Of a stretch of DNA of 64,000 bases, positions 25,174-33,398 are shown in pieces. Numbering within the stretch: the stretch's first letter is position 1; every line of letters starts with the position of its first letter. The stretch is from a virus, in the IMG/VR virus record IMGVR_UViG_3300020463_002440, positions 1 through 64,000 of that record, one strand, 5' to 3'. The notes beneath the pieces were generated by a model, which did no database searches, had not been told where the DNA came from, and saw only the letters and a list, made by a program, of their open reading frames with translations. A program made the position numbers and the translations under genes.

Positions 25174-25718
25174 AATATTTTATATACATTTTAGGTTTAG
25201 CATCTCTTATTGCATTTACCGTTTCTCCATCAGTTGATCTTTCAGCATCAACAAGTTATGAAACAGACTTGTCATATATTGAAACATCCGATTACGAACA
25301 GGAATGCCTAGCAGTAAATGTTTATCATGAAGCAAGATCTGAAAACTTGGCAGGTAAATATGCCGTTGCTGATGTTGTATTGAATCGTGTACGTGACGAT
25401 AGATACCCAGATTCTATCTGTGGTGTAATATATCAAGGAGAACATACACCTTCTTGGAAGAACCCTAATGTTCTTGTACCTGTAAGAAATCGTTGTCAGT
25501 TCAGTTGGTATTGCGATGGTAGGTCAGATGAAACAACAGAATTAGACGCATGGGAAGAATCAAAAATGGTTGCGATTCAAATATTAGATCATAACAAGTA
25601 TCGTGGTTTAACAGAAGGAGCAACTCATTATCATACAACATTCATAGATCCATATTGGGCTTCATCACTTCAGCAAGTAGGAACAATCGGAAGTCATATT
25701 TTCTATCGTGCAGAATGA
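25170..25718 (+). CDS. Exported cell-wall hydrolase, SleB (Hydrolase_2) family
   Basis: 182 aa. N-terminal signal sequence (residues ~1-20, FIYILGLASLIAFTVSPS) followed by the SleB core: ECLAVNVYHEARSENLAGKY (catalytic Glu), VADVVLNRVRDDRYP, and RCQFSWYCDGRSD. The family contains lytic transglycosylase/amidase-type peptidoglycan hydrolases. It is a second muralytic enzyme besides the GH24 lysozyme and, being exported, could act without a holin or at entry. Confidence 0.85.
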   Translation: MKYFIYILGLASLIAFTVSPSVDLSASTSYETDLSYIETSDYEQECLAVNVYHEARSENLAGKYAVADVVLNRVRDDRYPDSICGVIYQGEHTPSWKNPNVLVPVRNRCQFSWYCDGRSDETTELDAWEESKMVAIQILDHNKYRGLTEGATHYHTTFIDPYWASSLQQVGTIGSHIFYRAE

Positions 25719-25725
25719 ATAAATA
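25718..25725 (+). promoter_or_regulatory. Possible late promoter (AATAAATA, one mismatch)
   Basis: AATAAATA overlaps the end of the SleB gene, 30 nt before ATG 25755. One mismatch to TATAAATA; spacing suits a late promoter. Confidence 0.35.
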
Positions 25726-25754
25726 ACTCTATAATATAAATTATGGAGTACATT

Positions 25755-26324
25755 ATGAAATACGCTGGAGTTGACTACAGTTTAAGTAGTCCAGCAATTT
25801 GTATACATGAAGGTAAAGAATGGAGTTATGATAACTGTACCTTTCATTATTATGTAAAGCAAAAGAAATTGCTACAAGGAGAAAAAGGTCAGTATCAAGC
25901 TACTATGTATCCTGACAATTGGAACACAGACCAAGAAAGATATGACATGCTTGGTTCTTGGTCGCAATCGAAATGTTTTGAATGCGACTTTGTTGGTATT
26001 GAAGGATATGCATTTGGAGCAGTAGGTAGAGTTTTTCAAATCGCAGAGAACTGTGGTTTATTTAAACATAAGCTATATGAAAAAAATATACCTCACGAAG
26101 TTTATCCTCCAACAATGATTAAAAAGTTTGGAAGTGGAAAAGGAAATGCAAATAAAGAATTTATGATTGAAGCGTTTGAAAAAGAAGTTTCTATTGACAT
26201 TCGCGAAAAATGTGGTATAATAACAAAATCATGGAATCCTATTACTGATATCGTAGATGCTTACTATATTTGTAAATACGGATTCTACAAACAAAACGGA
26301 AAATTAGATGATAGTAATATTTAA
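25755..26324 (+). CDS. RuvC/RNase H-fold Holliday junction resolvase-like nuclease
   Basis: 189 aa from ATG 25755 (GGAG 25745-25748 is well spaced; ATG 25743 is too close to the SD). Acidic motifs of the fold: AGVDYSLSSPAI (first Asp), VGIEGYAFGA (Glu), and DIVDAYYICKYG (terminal Asp pair), with KFGSGKGNANKEFM between them as in RuvC-type resolvases. Likely acts on branched DNA before packaging. Confidence 0.75.
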   Translation: MKYAGVDYSLSSPAICIHEGKEWSYDNCTFHYYVKQKKLLQGEKGQYQATMYPDNWNTDQERYDMLGSWSQSKCFECDFVGIEGYAFGAVGRVFQIAENCGLFKHKLYEKNIPHEVYPPTMIKKFGSGKGNANKEFMIEAFEKEVSIDIREKCGIITKSWNPITDIVDAYYICKYGFYKQNGKLDDSNI

Positions 26325-27003
26325 CGGACCCCCAGCTTCAGGTAAAGATGAAGCAGCAAGTTTATATAAAGAACAATTTGGTTTCGGTAACCTATCTTTT
26401 AAGTATCAGTTATTTAAAGAAACTGTAAAACATTTTGGTGTTGACCAAAGATGGTTTATGGAAGGGTATGATAATAGAGAGACAAAAGAAAAGAAAGAAA
26501 TTGCATTAAACGATATGTCTCGTAGAGAAGCAATGATTCATGTCTCTGAAGATATTATTAAACCAAAGCATGGATTAGATTACTTCGGACAATTAGTTGC
26601 TGAAGAAATTGAAGTAGACAAACACTATGCAGTAGCAGACGGTGGATTTGTTGAAGAACTTGAACCTATTATTGAAAAAGTAGGAACCGAAAATATAGTC
26701 ATTGTTCAATTGACAAGAGAAGGACACGATTATTCAACAGATAGCAGAAGATACTTTAACGGTAACTTAATTAAAGAAGTAGCAATTAATCATGAAACCA
26801 GAGTTGATAAAGCATATGTACTTAAAGAAGAAATGGATATTAAAACTTATAGAGTACATAACAACGGCTCAGTGAGAAACTTTCAAAGTGTACTTACCGA
26901 TATTTACAATGAACTAAACGAAGATTATAAACTTGATAGCATTAACAGACAAACTGAAGAACATTCCGAAACCGAACATAATCAATCTGAAGACGTGTCC
27001 TGA
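26308..27003 (+). CDS. Deoxynucleoside monophosphate kinase-like (T4 gp1)
   Basis: 231 aa. P-loop FNGPPASGKDEA at residues 4-15; later motifs VADGGFVEELEP and LTREGHDYSTDSRRY fit the dNMP kinase family. It would phosphorylate dNMPs to dNDPs for phage DNA synthesis. The last ~25 residues overlap the next gene (71 nt) and look low-complexity (EEHSETEHNQSEDVS). Confidence 0.75.
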   Translation: MIVIFNGPPASGKDEAASLYKEQFGFGNLSFKYQLFKETVKHFGVDQRWFMEGYDNRETKEKKEIALNDMSRREAMIHVSEDIIKPKHGLDYFGQLVAEEIEVDKHYAVADGGFVEELEPIIEKVGTENIVIVQLTREGHDYSTDSRRYFNGNLIKEVAINHETRVDKAYVLKEEMDIKTYRVHNNGSVRNFQSVLTDIYNELNEDYKLDSINRQTEEHSETEHNQSEDVS

Positions 27004-27742
27004 TAGAAAAGCCTGGACTGAATCAGAATTTTTAAGACACGGCGTTGAAGATATAAGAGTTCATTCTTATGATCGTTATGAGGAAGGAGTATCAATTCCT
27101 TTCGTAGGTGATCCTGACATTGTAACTAAAACTACAAAAGGAGTTACATCATCTCATTTACTTACGATTAAATGGTGGTATGAAAATACCAACGAAGAGT
27201 TTGGATTATTCTTTGAAGACGATCTTGATTACGAAACAGTTCAACATTGGAATTTTACATTAGAAGAATATATCGAAAGATGTGATAGATATGATTGGGG
27301 AGCATTACATATGTGTAATGTATTTGAGTATCCTTATGATTATCAAAATGAGTACATACCTATGATTCCTCGAAAACGAGTTCCTTGGGATCATGGATTA
27401 CAGGCTTATGCGTTAACAAGGAATTACGCACAAAAGATAGTAGAATATTATTTTCCTGAAGACGGCGGTAAGATACATTATAAAATGCCATTAGGTTCTC
27501 CAATAACAACAGAGAACAATATATTACATGGCTTTGGATTAGTTATTTCCTTTCCACTGTTTAACCATAATGTAACCGACTTCAGATCAAAGAATATATA
27601 TTATTATAATGAACAAGCAAGTTCAGCTTTCTACTCATACGAGTTCTTAAAAGCTTGGTGGGAAGACAAAGGTCAATGGTTATCGCTTGATGGCATATTT
27701 GATAGTGAACGTGAAGAAAATAAAATTTATGAGGAATTATAA
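26933..27742 (+). CDS. Glycosyltransferase family 25-like protein (TTG start)
   Basis: 269 aa. The N-terminus KPNIINLKTCPDRKAWTESE matches the start of GT25/LPS-type glycosyltransferases, with EEFGLFFEDDLDYE as the DxD-like metal motif and a conserved HGLQAYALTRNYA. TTG 26933 is the only start before the first motif; a later Met would delete the fold. Could glycosylate DNA, virion protein or host surface. It is followed 2 nt later by a second glycosyltransferase. Confidence 0.7.
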   Translation: MIALTDKLKNIPKPNIINLKTCPDRKAWTESEFLRHGVEDIRVHSYDRYEEGVSIPFVGDPDIVTKTTKGVTSSHLLTIKWWYENTNEEFGLFFEDDLDYETVQHWNFTLEEYIERCDRYDWGALHMCNVFEYPYDYQNEYIPMIPRKRVPWDHGLQAYALTRNYAQKIVEYYFPEDGGKIHYKMPLGSPITTENNILHGFGLVISFPLFNHNVTDFRSKNIYYYNEQASSAFYSYEFLKAWWEDKGQWLSLDGIFDSEREENKIYEEL

Positions 27743-27744
27743 AA

Positions 27745-28707
27745 ATGAGTTGCATATATAAAGGCGAAGTTGTAGAATCAGAACTATCCGTAAATAGTAA
27801 AGGCGGAACTGAAATGATGAGACAACGTTTAATAGATAACATTGGTAAAGAAGTATTGGAAAAGGTAGCAGTACATTTATCAAGACCAAGAGAATTATAC
27901 GATGATGTACCAAATATACTTTGGTGTCATGACCTAGCAGAAGATCCTGAGAATAAAGTATTAAGAGACGGTGGTTGGGATAAGTTCAATCATTTTGTAT
28001 TTGTCTCTGCATGGCAAAGAGATCAATATGTTGTAAGATATGGTATTCCGTATTCTAAATGTTCTGTTATTAATAATGCAGTTGAAAAGAAATACGATCC
28101 AAAAGAAAAGGACATGGAAACAGTTCGTTTCATTTATCATACAACTCCTCATCGTGGATTAGAATTACTTGTTCCTGTATTTGAGGCTTTATGTAAACAA
28201 CACGACAATATTCATCTTGATGTTTATTCAGGATTTGAAATATATGGTTGGGAACAACGTAATGAAGCATACAAAGGTTTATTTGAAAGAATTAATCAAC
28301 ATGATAAAATGACTCATCATGGAGTCGTATCAAACGATGAAGTACTCGAAGCTTTAGATAAGTCTCATATATTCTTATACCCTAATGTATGGAAAGAGAC
28401 ATCGTGTATCGCACTGATTGAAGCTGTTAAATCTCAAGTAATATGTATCCATCCAAATTATGGAGCTCTTCCTGAGACTGCATCAAATGCAACCATTATG
28501 TATGATTGGAATGAAGATATCAATGCTCACGCAAACTTTAGCTTTGCAGTTGCGAACCAAATTCTAAATCAGATGAAACAAGATCCTAAGTACTTTCATG
28601 GATTTACTTTTTCTGATAGATTTAACCTAGCAAGGAATAGTATCGCTTCCTTTGCTACTATGTGGAACACTCTATTAAGGAACATCGGAGATGCCTACCA
28701 AAGATAA
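27745..28707 (+). CDS. GT-B glycosyltransferase (group 1/GT4-like)
   Basis: 320 aa, shorter than typical GT4 enzymes (~370). Features: NSKGGTEMMRQRL near the N-terminus (GGTE loop), FVFVSAWQRDQY, VINNAVEK, RFIYHTTPHRGLELLVPVFE and KETSCIALIEAV (EX7E-like motif). Acceptor unknown. It pairs with the upstream GT25-like enzyme and possibly with the epimerase at 36.9 kb. Confidence 0.8.
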   Translation: MSCIYKGEVVESELSVNSKGGTEMMRQRLIDNIGKEVLEKVAVHLSRPRELYDDVPNILWCHDLAEDPENKVLRDGGWDKFNHFVFVSAWQRDQYVVRYGIPYSKCSVINNAVEKKYDPKEKDMETVRFIYHTTPHRGLELLVPVFEALCKQHDNIHLDVYSGFEIYGWEQRNEAYKGLFERINQHDKMTHHGVVSNDEVLEALDKSHIFLYPNVWKETSCIALIEAVKSQVICIHPNYGALPETASNATIMYDWNEDINAHANFSFAVANQILNQMKQDPKYFHGFTFSDRFNLARNSIASFATMWNTLLRNIGDAYQR

Positions 28708-29077
28708 CATAATTCAGTTTCCTGTATTAAATGAAGATAATAACTGGACTCCTGAAGACGTCGGAAATCGTATTCGAGAATACAAAGAAAGTTATTCATC
28801 AGAACTAACTGAAATTATTTGGGAAAACGTATTAGGAGAAATGGCAAGAGCTGGGTGTAACCTAGACGAAGATATTGAAAAATACTTTCCAAGTATGATA
28901 TTAGTATTTGAGGCAATCAAATCTTTACATCTACAAACAATGGGTGTGGATCACGAATTGCAGAATTTTGCTGAGGAACATGTATTTGTTCAAGATAGCG
29001 AAACTCCAGGGTCAGTAACTGGTGGATATATCACAAATATTGAAGAAACTATTGACAATGACGAAGAAATAGATTAA
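28691..29077 (+). CDS. Conserved T4-like phage hypothetical
   Basis: 128 aa; starts MPTKDNIIQFPV, a start common in marine T4-like phage proteins, with helical middle ITEIIWENVL-like region and an acidic tail. No activity inferred. Overlaps the glycosyltransferase by 17 nt. Confidence 0.65.
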   Translation: MPTKDNIIQFPVLNEDNNWTPEDVGNRIREYKESYSSELTEIIWENVLGEMARAGCNLDEDIEKYFPSMILVFEAIKSLHLQTMGVDHELQNFAEEHVFVQDSETPGSVTGGYITNIEETIDNDEEID

Positions 29078-29112
29078 AATAGCTATTGTAAATTAAATTA
29101 TGAGTGTACACT

Positions 29113-29970
29113 ATGATATTAGTAGATTATAACCAAGTTATGCTTGCGAGTCTTTTCGCAGGTATTGGTAATCATACAAACGTTGAATTAGATGAAAATC
29201 TGTTACGACATATGTTTCTGAATTCTATCAGATTCAATCGTAAAAAGTTTTCTGAAGACTATGGAGAGATTGTTCTCTGTTGTGATAATACAAATGTTTG
29301 GAGACGTGATTACTTTCCTTATTACAAAGCAAATCGTAAAAAGAATCGCGACGAATCAGAATTAGATTGGAATTACTTATATGATGTGATTCATCAAATT
29401 CGGAAAGAAGTTCAAGAATTCTTTCCGTATAAAGTATTATACATTGATCGTTGTGAAGCAGACGATATCATTGCTACGATAGTTCAAGAAAAAGGTACTG
29501 AATTAAATACAGGTTCAGAACCAATTTTGATTCTATCAGGAGATAAGGACTTTATACAATTACATAAGTATGCAAATGTCTCACAATACAATCCAGTTCT
29601 CAAAAAGTGGATTCGTCATGCAAACCCAGAAGTATATATTCAAGAACATATACTAAAAGGTGATGTTGGTGACGGTGTACCAAATATCTTGAGTGCTGAT
29701 AATTGTTTAGCAATTGGTGAAAGACAAAGGCCAATGACTAAGAAAAGAATTGATATGTTTACAAAAACTCCTGAAGAAATGGATGAAGAAACAAAACTAA
29801 GATTTAATCGTAATAAACAAATGATTGATCTTAGTCAGATTCCTCAGGAATATAAAGATATCATTCTTAAAGAATATAATAACCAAGAAGAGGTTGGCAG
29901 AGAACATCTATTTAACTACTTCGTAAAACAAAAGCTGAAGAATTTAATTTCAGATATACAGGATTTTTAA
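29113..29970 (+). CDS. rnh: 5'-3' exonuclease / RNase H (T4 Rnh-like flap nuclease)
   Basis: 285 aa from ATG 29113, which gives the expected MILVDYNQ start; the GTG at 29104 adds three residues. FEN-type acidic residues: VDYNQ, VLCCDNTNVWRRDYFPYYKA, EADDIIATIV and ILSGDKDFIQLHKY. T4 Rnh removes RNA primers and processes flaps, followed by gp30 ligase. The helix-hairpin region GDVGDGVPNI is intact. Confidence 0.88.
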   Translation: MILVDYNQVMLASLFAGIGNHTNVELDENLLRHMFLNSIRFNRKKFSEDYGEIVLCCDNTNVWRRDYFPYYKANRKKNRDESELDWNYLYDVIHQIRKEVQEFFPYKVLYIDRCEADDIIATIVQEKGTELNTGSEPILILSGDKDFIQLHKYANVSQYNPVLKKWIRHANPEVYIQEHILKGDVGDGVPNILSADNCLAIGERQRPMTKKRIDMFTKTPEEMDEETKLRFNRNKQMIDLSQIPQEYKDIILKEYNNQEEVGREHLFNYFVKQKLKNLISDIQDF

Positions 29971-29971
29971 T

Positions 29972-30409
29972 ATGATAAGAGATGCAATATCAAAAATACT
30001 TACCAATGCAGGTAAGGAAAAAACAGTAAAAGGTAAAATTGAAGTTTTACTTTCAAACGATTCGGTACCTTTAAGAACAGTACTAAGATTAATATACGAT
30101 GAAACAATTGAATTCTTAGTACCTGATACACCACCGCCTTTTAAAGAAAGCAAACTTGACGATTTAGATACTTTACTATATCGTGAAGCAAGACGTTTGA
30201 AAATTTTCTTTAAAGGTGGAGGATATGATAATATCGCACAAATGAAAAGAGAATCACTATTCATAAGTTTGCTTGAAGATCTCGATAAAGGAGATGCTAA
30301 ACTTTTAGCAAATAATCTAATAAGTCATACACCTGTTAAAGGTTTGACTCGCAAAACTGTAGAAGCAGCTTATCCTGAGTTGTTTACTACTCCAATGGAC
30401 ATGACGTAA
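29972..30409 (+). CDS. Conserved phage protein (DUF6433-like)
   Basis: 145 aa. IKVLLS/VPLRTVLRLIYDETIEFLVPDTPPP-type pattern and a C-terminal NLISHTPVKGLTRKTVEAAY match a conserved T4-like family found beside Rnh in cyanophages. Function unknown; the DUF number is from memory. Begins 1 nt after rnh. Confidence 0.7.
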   Translation: MIRDAISKILTNAGKEKTVKGKIEVLLSNDSVPLRTVLRLIYDETIEFLVPDTPPPFKESKLDDLDTLLYREARRLKIFFKGGGYDNIAQMKRESLFISLLEDLDKGDAKLLANNLISHTPVKGLTRKTVEAAYPELFTTPMDMT

Positions 30410-30422
30410 TAAGGAGACCGAT

Positions 30423-30566
30423 ATGAGCAAGCGGATTAAAAGATACCGCGATGCCGATTGGGCCGAACCAAAAGTTGAAGATAAACAACTAGACAAAGAA
30501 AAGAAATCTCGTAGATCTGAAGATCGAAAGCGCAAATTATCCGATAAAAAACAATTTATCTCATAA
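30423..30566 (+). CDS. 47-aa charged microprotein
   Basis: ATG 30423 preceded by AAGGAG (30411-30416). Sequence MSKRIKRYRDADWAEPKVED and a Lys/Arg/Asp-rich tail. Small basic proteins at this spot occur in related phages. Function unknown. Confidence 0.6.
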   Translation: MSKRIKRYRDADWAEPKVEDKQLDKEKKSRRSEDRKRKLSDKKQFIS

Positions 30567-30571
30567 AACTA

Positions 30572-30600
30572 TTGACATTATCTCCGTTTTGTGTTATAAT
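30572..30600 (+). promoter_or_regulatory. Sigma-70-type promoter
   Basis: TTGACA 30572-30577, 17 nt, TATAAT 30595-30600, preceded by AAAACTA. It serves the HAD gene at 30623; a 12-codon frame from ATG 30607 lies in the leader. Confidence 0.8.
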
Positions 30601-30622
30601 ATTATTATGAAATGGAAAAAAA

Positions 30623-31216
30623 ATGGAAAAAATTATGGATCATAGAACAGATAAACTGATCCTTGTAGATTGTGACGGCGTATTGCTTGATTGGAAATAT
30701 GCATTCTATAAATGGATGTCAGAAAATAATTATTCAGTAGTTAAGGAAGGCGTCTACGATGTTGCCGAAACTTTTGGAATTACTAAGAAAGAATCAAAAA
30801 TACTTGTTAGACAATTCAATGAGTCTGCAAGAATTGGATTTTTACCGGCTTTAAGGGATTCAATTAAATATGTCAAAAGATTACATGAAGAAGGTTATAT
30901 TTTTCACTGTATTACTTCTCTTTCTACTGACTTCTTTGCCGGTAAGCTGAGACAACAAAATCTTGAAAAGCTTTTCGGAGCTTCAGTATTTGAAACAATT
31001 GTATGTTTAGACTGTGGAGCCGATAAGGATGACGGTCTATTACCTTACAAGGATAGTGGCTGTATTTGGGTTGAAGACAAACCCAAAAATGCTGAACTTG
31101 GAGTTGAATTAGGTCTAAGGTCTGTATTAATAGAACATCTATTTAATGCTGATTATGAACATCCTGAAGTACAAAAAGTTAAAAATTGGAAAGAGATTTA
31201 CGAATCAATCGTATAA
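30623..31216 (+). CDS. HAD-superfamily phosphatase (5'-nucleotidase-like)
   Basis: 197 aa. HAD motif I LVDCDGVLLDW, motif II HCITSLS, motif IV CIWVEDKPKNAELG. Similar phage enzymes resemble 5'(3')-deoxyribonucleotidases. It probably acts on nucleotides or sugar phosphates; substrate unknown. ATG 30635 is an alternative start. Confidence 0.8.
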   Translation: MEKIMDHRTDKLILVDCDGVLLDWKYAFYKWMSENNYSVVKEGVYDVAETFGITKKESKILVRQFNESARIGFLPALRDSIKYVKRLHEEGYIFHCITSLSTDFFAGKLRQQNLEKLFGASVFETIVCLDCGADKDDGLLPYKDSGCIWVEDKPKNAELGVELGLRSVLIEHLFNADYEHPEVQKVKNWKEIYESIV

Positions 31217-31219
31217 ATA
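31212..31219 (+). promoter_or_regulatory. T4-type late promoter (TATAAATA)
   Basis: Perfect TATAAATA across the HAD stop, 30 nt before ATG 31249. Confidence 0.65.
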
Positions 31220-31248
31220 CTATTATGCAATATAGGATTGGATACTAA

Positions 31249-31494
31249 ATGCCGACATATATCTTTGAAGATCAAAATACAGGTGAACAATTTGAAAAGT
31301 TCATGTCTATCGCATCCCGCGAACAATACCTCAAAGACAACCCACATTTAAAAACTATTATAGCTTCAGCGCCCGGTTTGACTGATGCGGCGCGACTTGG
31401 ACGGATGAAACCCGACCAAGGTTTTCGTGATTTACTTACATCAATGAAAAATAATAAATCATACACTGGAAACAAAATCAACGATTGGAAGTAA
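31249..31494 (+). CDS. Conserved T4-like phage protein, FmdB-like start without zinc ligands
   Basis: 81 aa. Starts MPTYIFEDQNTGEQFEKFMS like FmdB zinc-ribbon proteins, but there are no Cys residues, so no zinc site. The C-terminal half FRDLLTSMKNNKSYTGNKIN is conserved in cyanophage homologues. Role unknown; late promoter upstream. Confidence 0.65.
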   Translation: MPTYIFEDQNTGEQFEKFMSIASREQYLKDNPHLKTIIASAPGLTDAARLGRMKPDQGFRDLLTSMKNNKSYTGNKINDWK

Positions 31495-31503
31495 TTTCTA
31501 ATT

Positions 31504-31531
31504 GCCTCCATCAAGTTGATGTATAAGGAGG
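31504..31531 (+). promoter_or_regulatory. Hairpin that can mask the phoH Shine-Dalgarno
   Basis: CCTCC at 31505-31509 is complementary to the SD GGAGG at 31527-31531, with a self-complementary CATCAA/TTGATG hairpin between. ATG is 4 nt after the SD. Possible translational control. Confidence 0.45.
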
Positions 31532-31535
31532 TTTT

Positions 31536-32291
31536 ATGTCAAGACAGCGTCGTTTATCACCAAAAGAGAAGAGGAAGATGGTAGGGAAACAAAAGAGGAC
31601 TTTAGATACTAAATTCTCAATGAATAATATTTCACCATTGACACCAACTCAAGAAGATATGTTCGACAGCTATCATGCTGGGTATAATATAGCTGCTATC
31701 GGAACGGCAGGCACAGGAAAAACAATGTGCGGATTATATCTTGGTTTAAGTGATATTTTAAATGATGATAATTATGACCAAGTAATAATTGTTCGTTCGG
31801 CAGTACAAACAAGAGAGCAAGGTTTTATGCCAGGCACTCAGGCTCAAAAAGAAGCCGTATATTCTGTACCCTATGCTGATATAGTCAACAACCTATTTGG
31901 CAGAGGAGATGCTTGGGAAATACTAAACCATAAGCATTCTGTTAAATTTATGACATCATCGTTCGTTCGCGGACTTACATTTGATAATTCTATTATTATT
32001 GTAGATGAATGTCAAAGCATGACTTATCACGAACTCGACAGTATAATAACAAGAGTTGGTGATTCGTCGAGAATCATATTCTGTGGTGATACAGCGCAAG
32101 ACGACCTTGCGGGAACTAGACACAAACATGATACATCAGGACTTGCAGATTTTTTAAGAGTCCTACAAAGAATGGACCATTCTTTCAAAGTAGTTCAATT
32201 TGGAATTGAAGATATTGTAAGAAGCGGTCTGGTAAAAGAATACATTATAGCAAAGGAGAGGACGGAACTCAAGCCGGCTTTAGTGGCTTAA
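31536..32291 (+). CDS. phoH: PhoH-family ATPase
   Basis: 251 aa. Walker A IGTAGTGKTMC (~residues 52-62), the PhoH-typical QKEAVYSVPYADI, Walker B NSIIIVDECQSM, and the sensor FCGDTAQDDL. PhoH-like proteins are near-universal in marine T4-like phages; biochemically they are SF1-like ATPases/helicase-like, and a link to phosphate is not certain. Perfect SD, possibly occluded by an upstream hairpin. A long stem-loop follows the gene. Confidence 0.92.
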   Translation: MSRQRRLSPKEKRKMVGKQKRTLDTKFSMNNISPLTPTQEDMFDSYHAGYNIAAIGTAGTGKTMCGLYLGLSDILNDDNYDQVIIVRSAVQTREQGFMPGTQAQKEAVYSVPYADIVNNLFGRGDAWEILNHKHSVKFMTSSFVRGLTFDNSIIIVDECQSMTYHELDSIITRVGDSSRIIFCGDTAQDDLAGTRHKHDTSGLADFLRVLQRMDHSFKVVQFGIEDIVRSGLVKEYIIAKERTELKPALVA

Positions 32292-32297
32292 TAAACT

Positions 32298-32329
32298 TGG
32301 AAGGGGATCTTTGGATCCCCAACCTTCCA
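32298..32329. terminator. Stem-loop after phoH, possible terminator
   Basis: TGGAAGGGGATC pairs with GATCCCC-aa-CCTTCCA around a short loop. Very stable, but no T-run follows on the plus strand, so it may stabilise the mRNA end instead. Confidence 0.5.
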
Positions 32330-32342
32330 TTAGGAATATATT

Positions 32343-33035
32343 ATGAAATTATTTGAACATAACGCGGACGCACCTGTCCTTGAAAAATTAACAAGATCTT
32401 CAGTAAATGGTAAAAGAATTTACCAAACTCCATCCGGTGACGGATATCCATCTGTTACGACTGTCCTATCAATATTAGGAAAAGAAGATATACAAAGGTG
32501 GAGAGATCGTGTAGGCCATGAAGAAGCCAATCGTATATCAACACAAGCTGCTCGAAGAGGTACTGCAGTTCATAAGTTATGTGAAGATTATTTAGATAAT
32601 GATCCTGACTTTTCTAAAAAGCATATGCCATCAAATATACATATGTTTAATACAATGAAACCTATCTTAGATAAAAATATAAATAATATTTGGTACCAAG
32701 AGTGTTTTCTCTATTCTAACGAATTACAAACTGCAGGACAAGTAGATTGCATCGGAGAATGGAAAGGTGAACTTGCTGTTATTGATTTCAAGACATCAAG
32801 GAAACTAAAGAAAGAAGAATGGATTCTAAATTATTATATGCAGGTTTCATTCTATGCAAAAGCATTCGAGGAAATGACTGGTAATAAGGTTAATAAAGGA
32901 GTGGTCTTTATAGGTGTAGATGGAAACGATCCTCAAGTATTTGAGTTTAACACAAAAGAATATCTTGACCACTTTAAAGCAGTAAGAAGTACATATAAGG
33001 AATTATATGAAAAAGATAAGATACATAATCTCTGA
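32343..33035 (+). CDS. PD-(D/E)XK exonuclease-like protein
   Basis: 230 aa. RecB-type nuclease core: GTAVHKLCEDYL (His/Glu), TAGQVDCIGEWKGELAVIDF and then KTSRK carry the Asp...DxK residues, and YYMQVSFYAKAFEE is the conserved Gln-Tyr helix. Likely acts in recombination or DNA degradation. A 29-nt overlap couples it to the next gene. Confidence 0.82.
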   Translation: MKLFEHNADAPVLEKLTRSSVNGKRIYQTPSGDGYPSVTTVLSILGKEDIQRWRDRVGHEEANRISTQAARRGTAVHKLCEDYLDNDPDFSKKHMPSNIHMFNTMKPILDKNINNIWYQECFLYSNELQTAGQVDCIGEWKGELAVIDFKTSRKLKKEEWILNYYMQVSFYAKAFEEMTGNKVNKGVVFIGVDGNDPQVFEFNTKEYLDHFKAVRSTYKELYEKDKIHNL

Positions 33036-33354
33036 TGATAACATGGGAGTGTTCCTAGGAACATACAACGGATATGATCTTGGGATGGAAGAAGATGGTA
33101 GAATATACGCTTGCTTTGCTGCTAACAATCCATTTGGGCTAACTACTGCTTGTTCTTTTAAAACTGAACGAGCTGCAAGACAATATATGATAGATATGTT
33201 CCCACAAAAGAAAATGAAAAATCTTATCACTAAAGTAGTTGAGACCGAGAGCGAATTTCCTACTGTAGTAGATATTATTAAATCAGGTCACGGAGAAGAT
33301 TGCTTTGATATGATAGATGGATTGGTAGCTGAAGGAAGCCAAGTAATTCACTAA
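33007..33354 (+). CDS. Hypothetical protein
   Basis: 115 aa; N-terminal half looks like a small alpha/beta domain (KIRYIISDDNMGVFLGTYNG), C-terminal half acidic. No family recognised. Overlaps the exonuclease gene; followed by a strong promoter. Confidence 0.6.
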   Translation: MKKIRYIISDDNMGVFLGTYNGYDLGMEEDGRIYACFAANNPFGLTTACSFKTERAARQYMIDMFPQKKMKNLITKVVETESEFPTVVDIIKSGHGEDCFDMIDGLVAEGSQVIH

Positions 33355-33363
33355 ATTTAACTA

Positions 33364-33392
33364 TTGACATTCATAAAGAAATGTAGTATAAT
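33364..33392 (+). promoter_or_regulatory. Sigma-70-type promoter, leaderless
   Basis: TTGACA 33364-33369, spacer starting TTCATAAAGAA (17 nt), TATAAT 33387-33392. ATG 33399 is 6 nt after the -10, at the expected transcription start. Confidence 0.85.
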
Positions 33393-33398
33393 AATCAG

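Noticed and set aside
30607-30645. Leader peptide MKWKKNGKNYGS before the HAD gene
   Set aside because: Twelve codons only, A-rich by composition; overlaps the next start without clear coupling.
31249-31494. FmdB zinc-ribbon regulator
   Set aside because: The N-terminus resembles FmdB, but all zinc-binding Cys are missing, so only a conserved phage protein is claimed.
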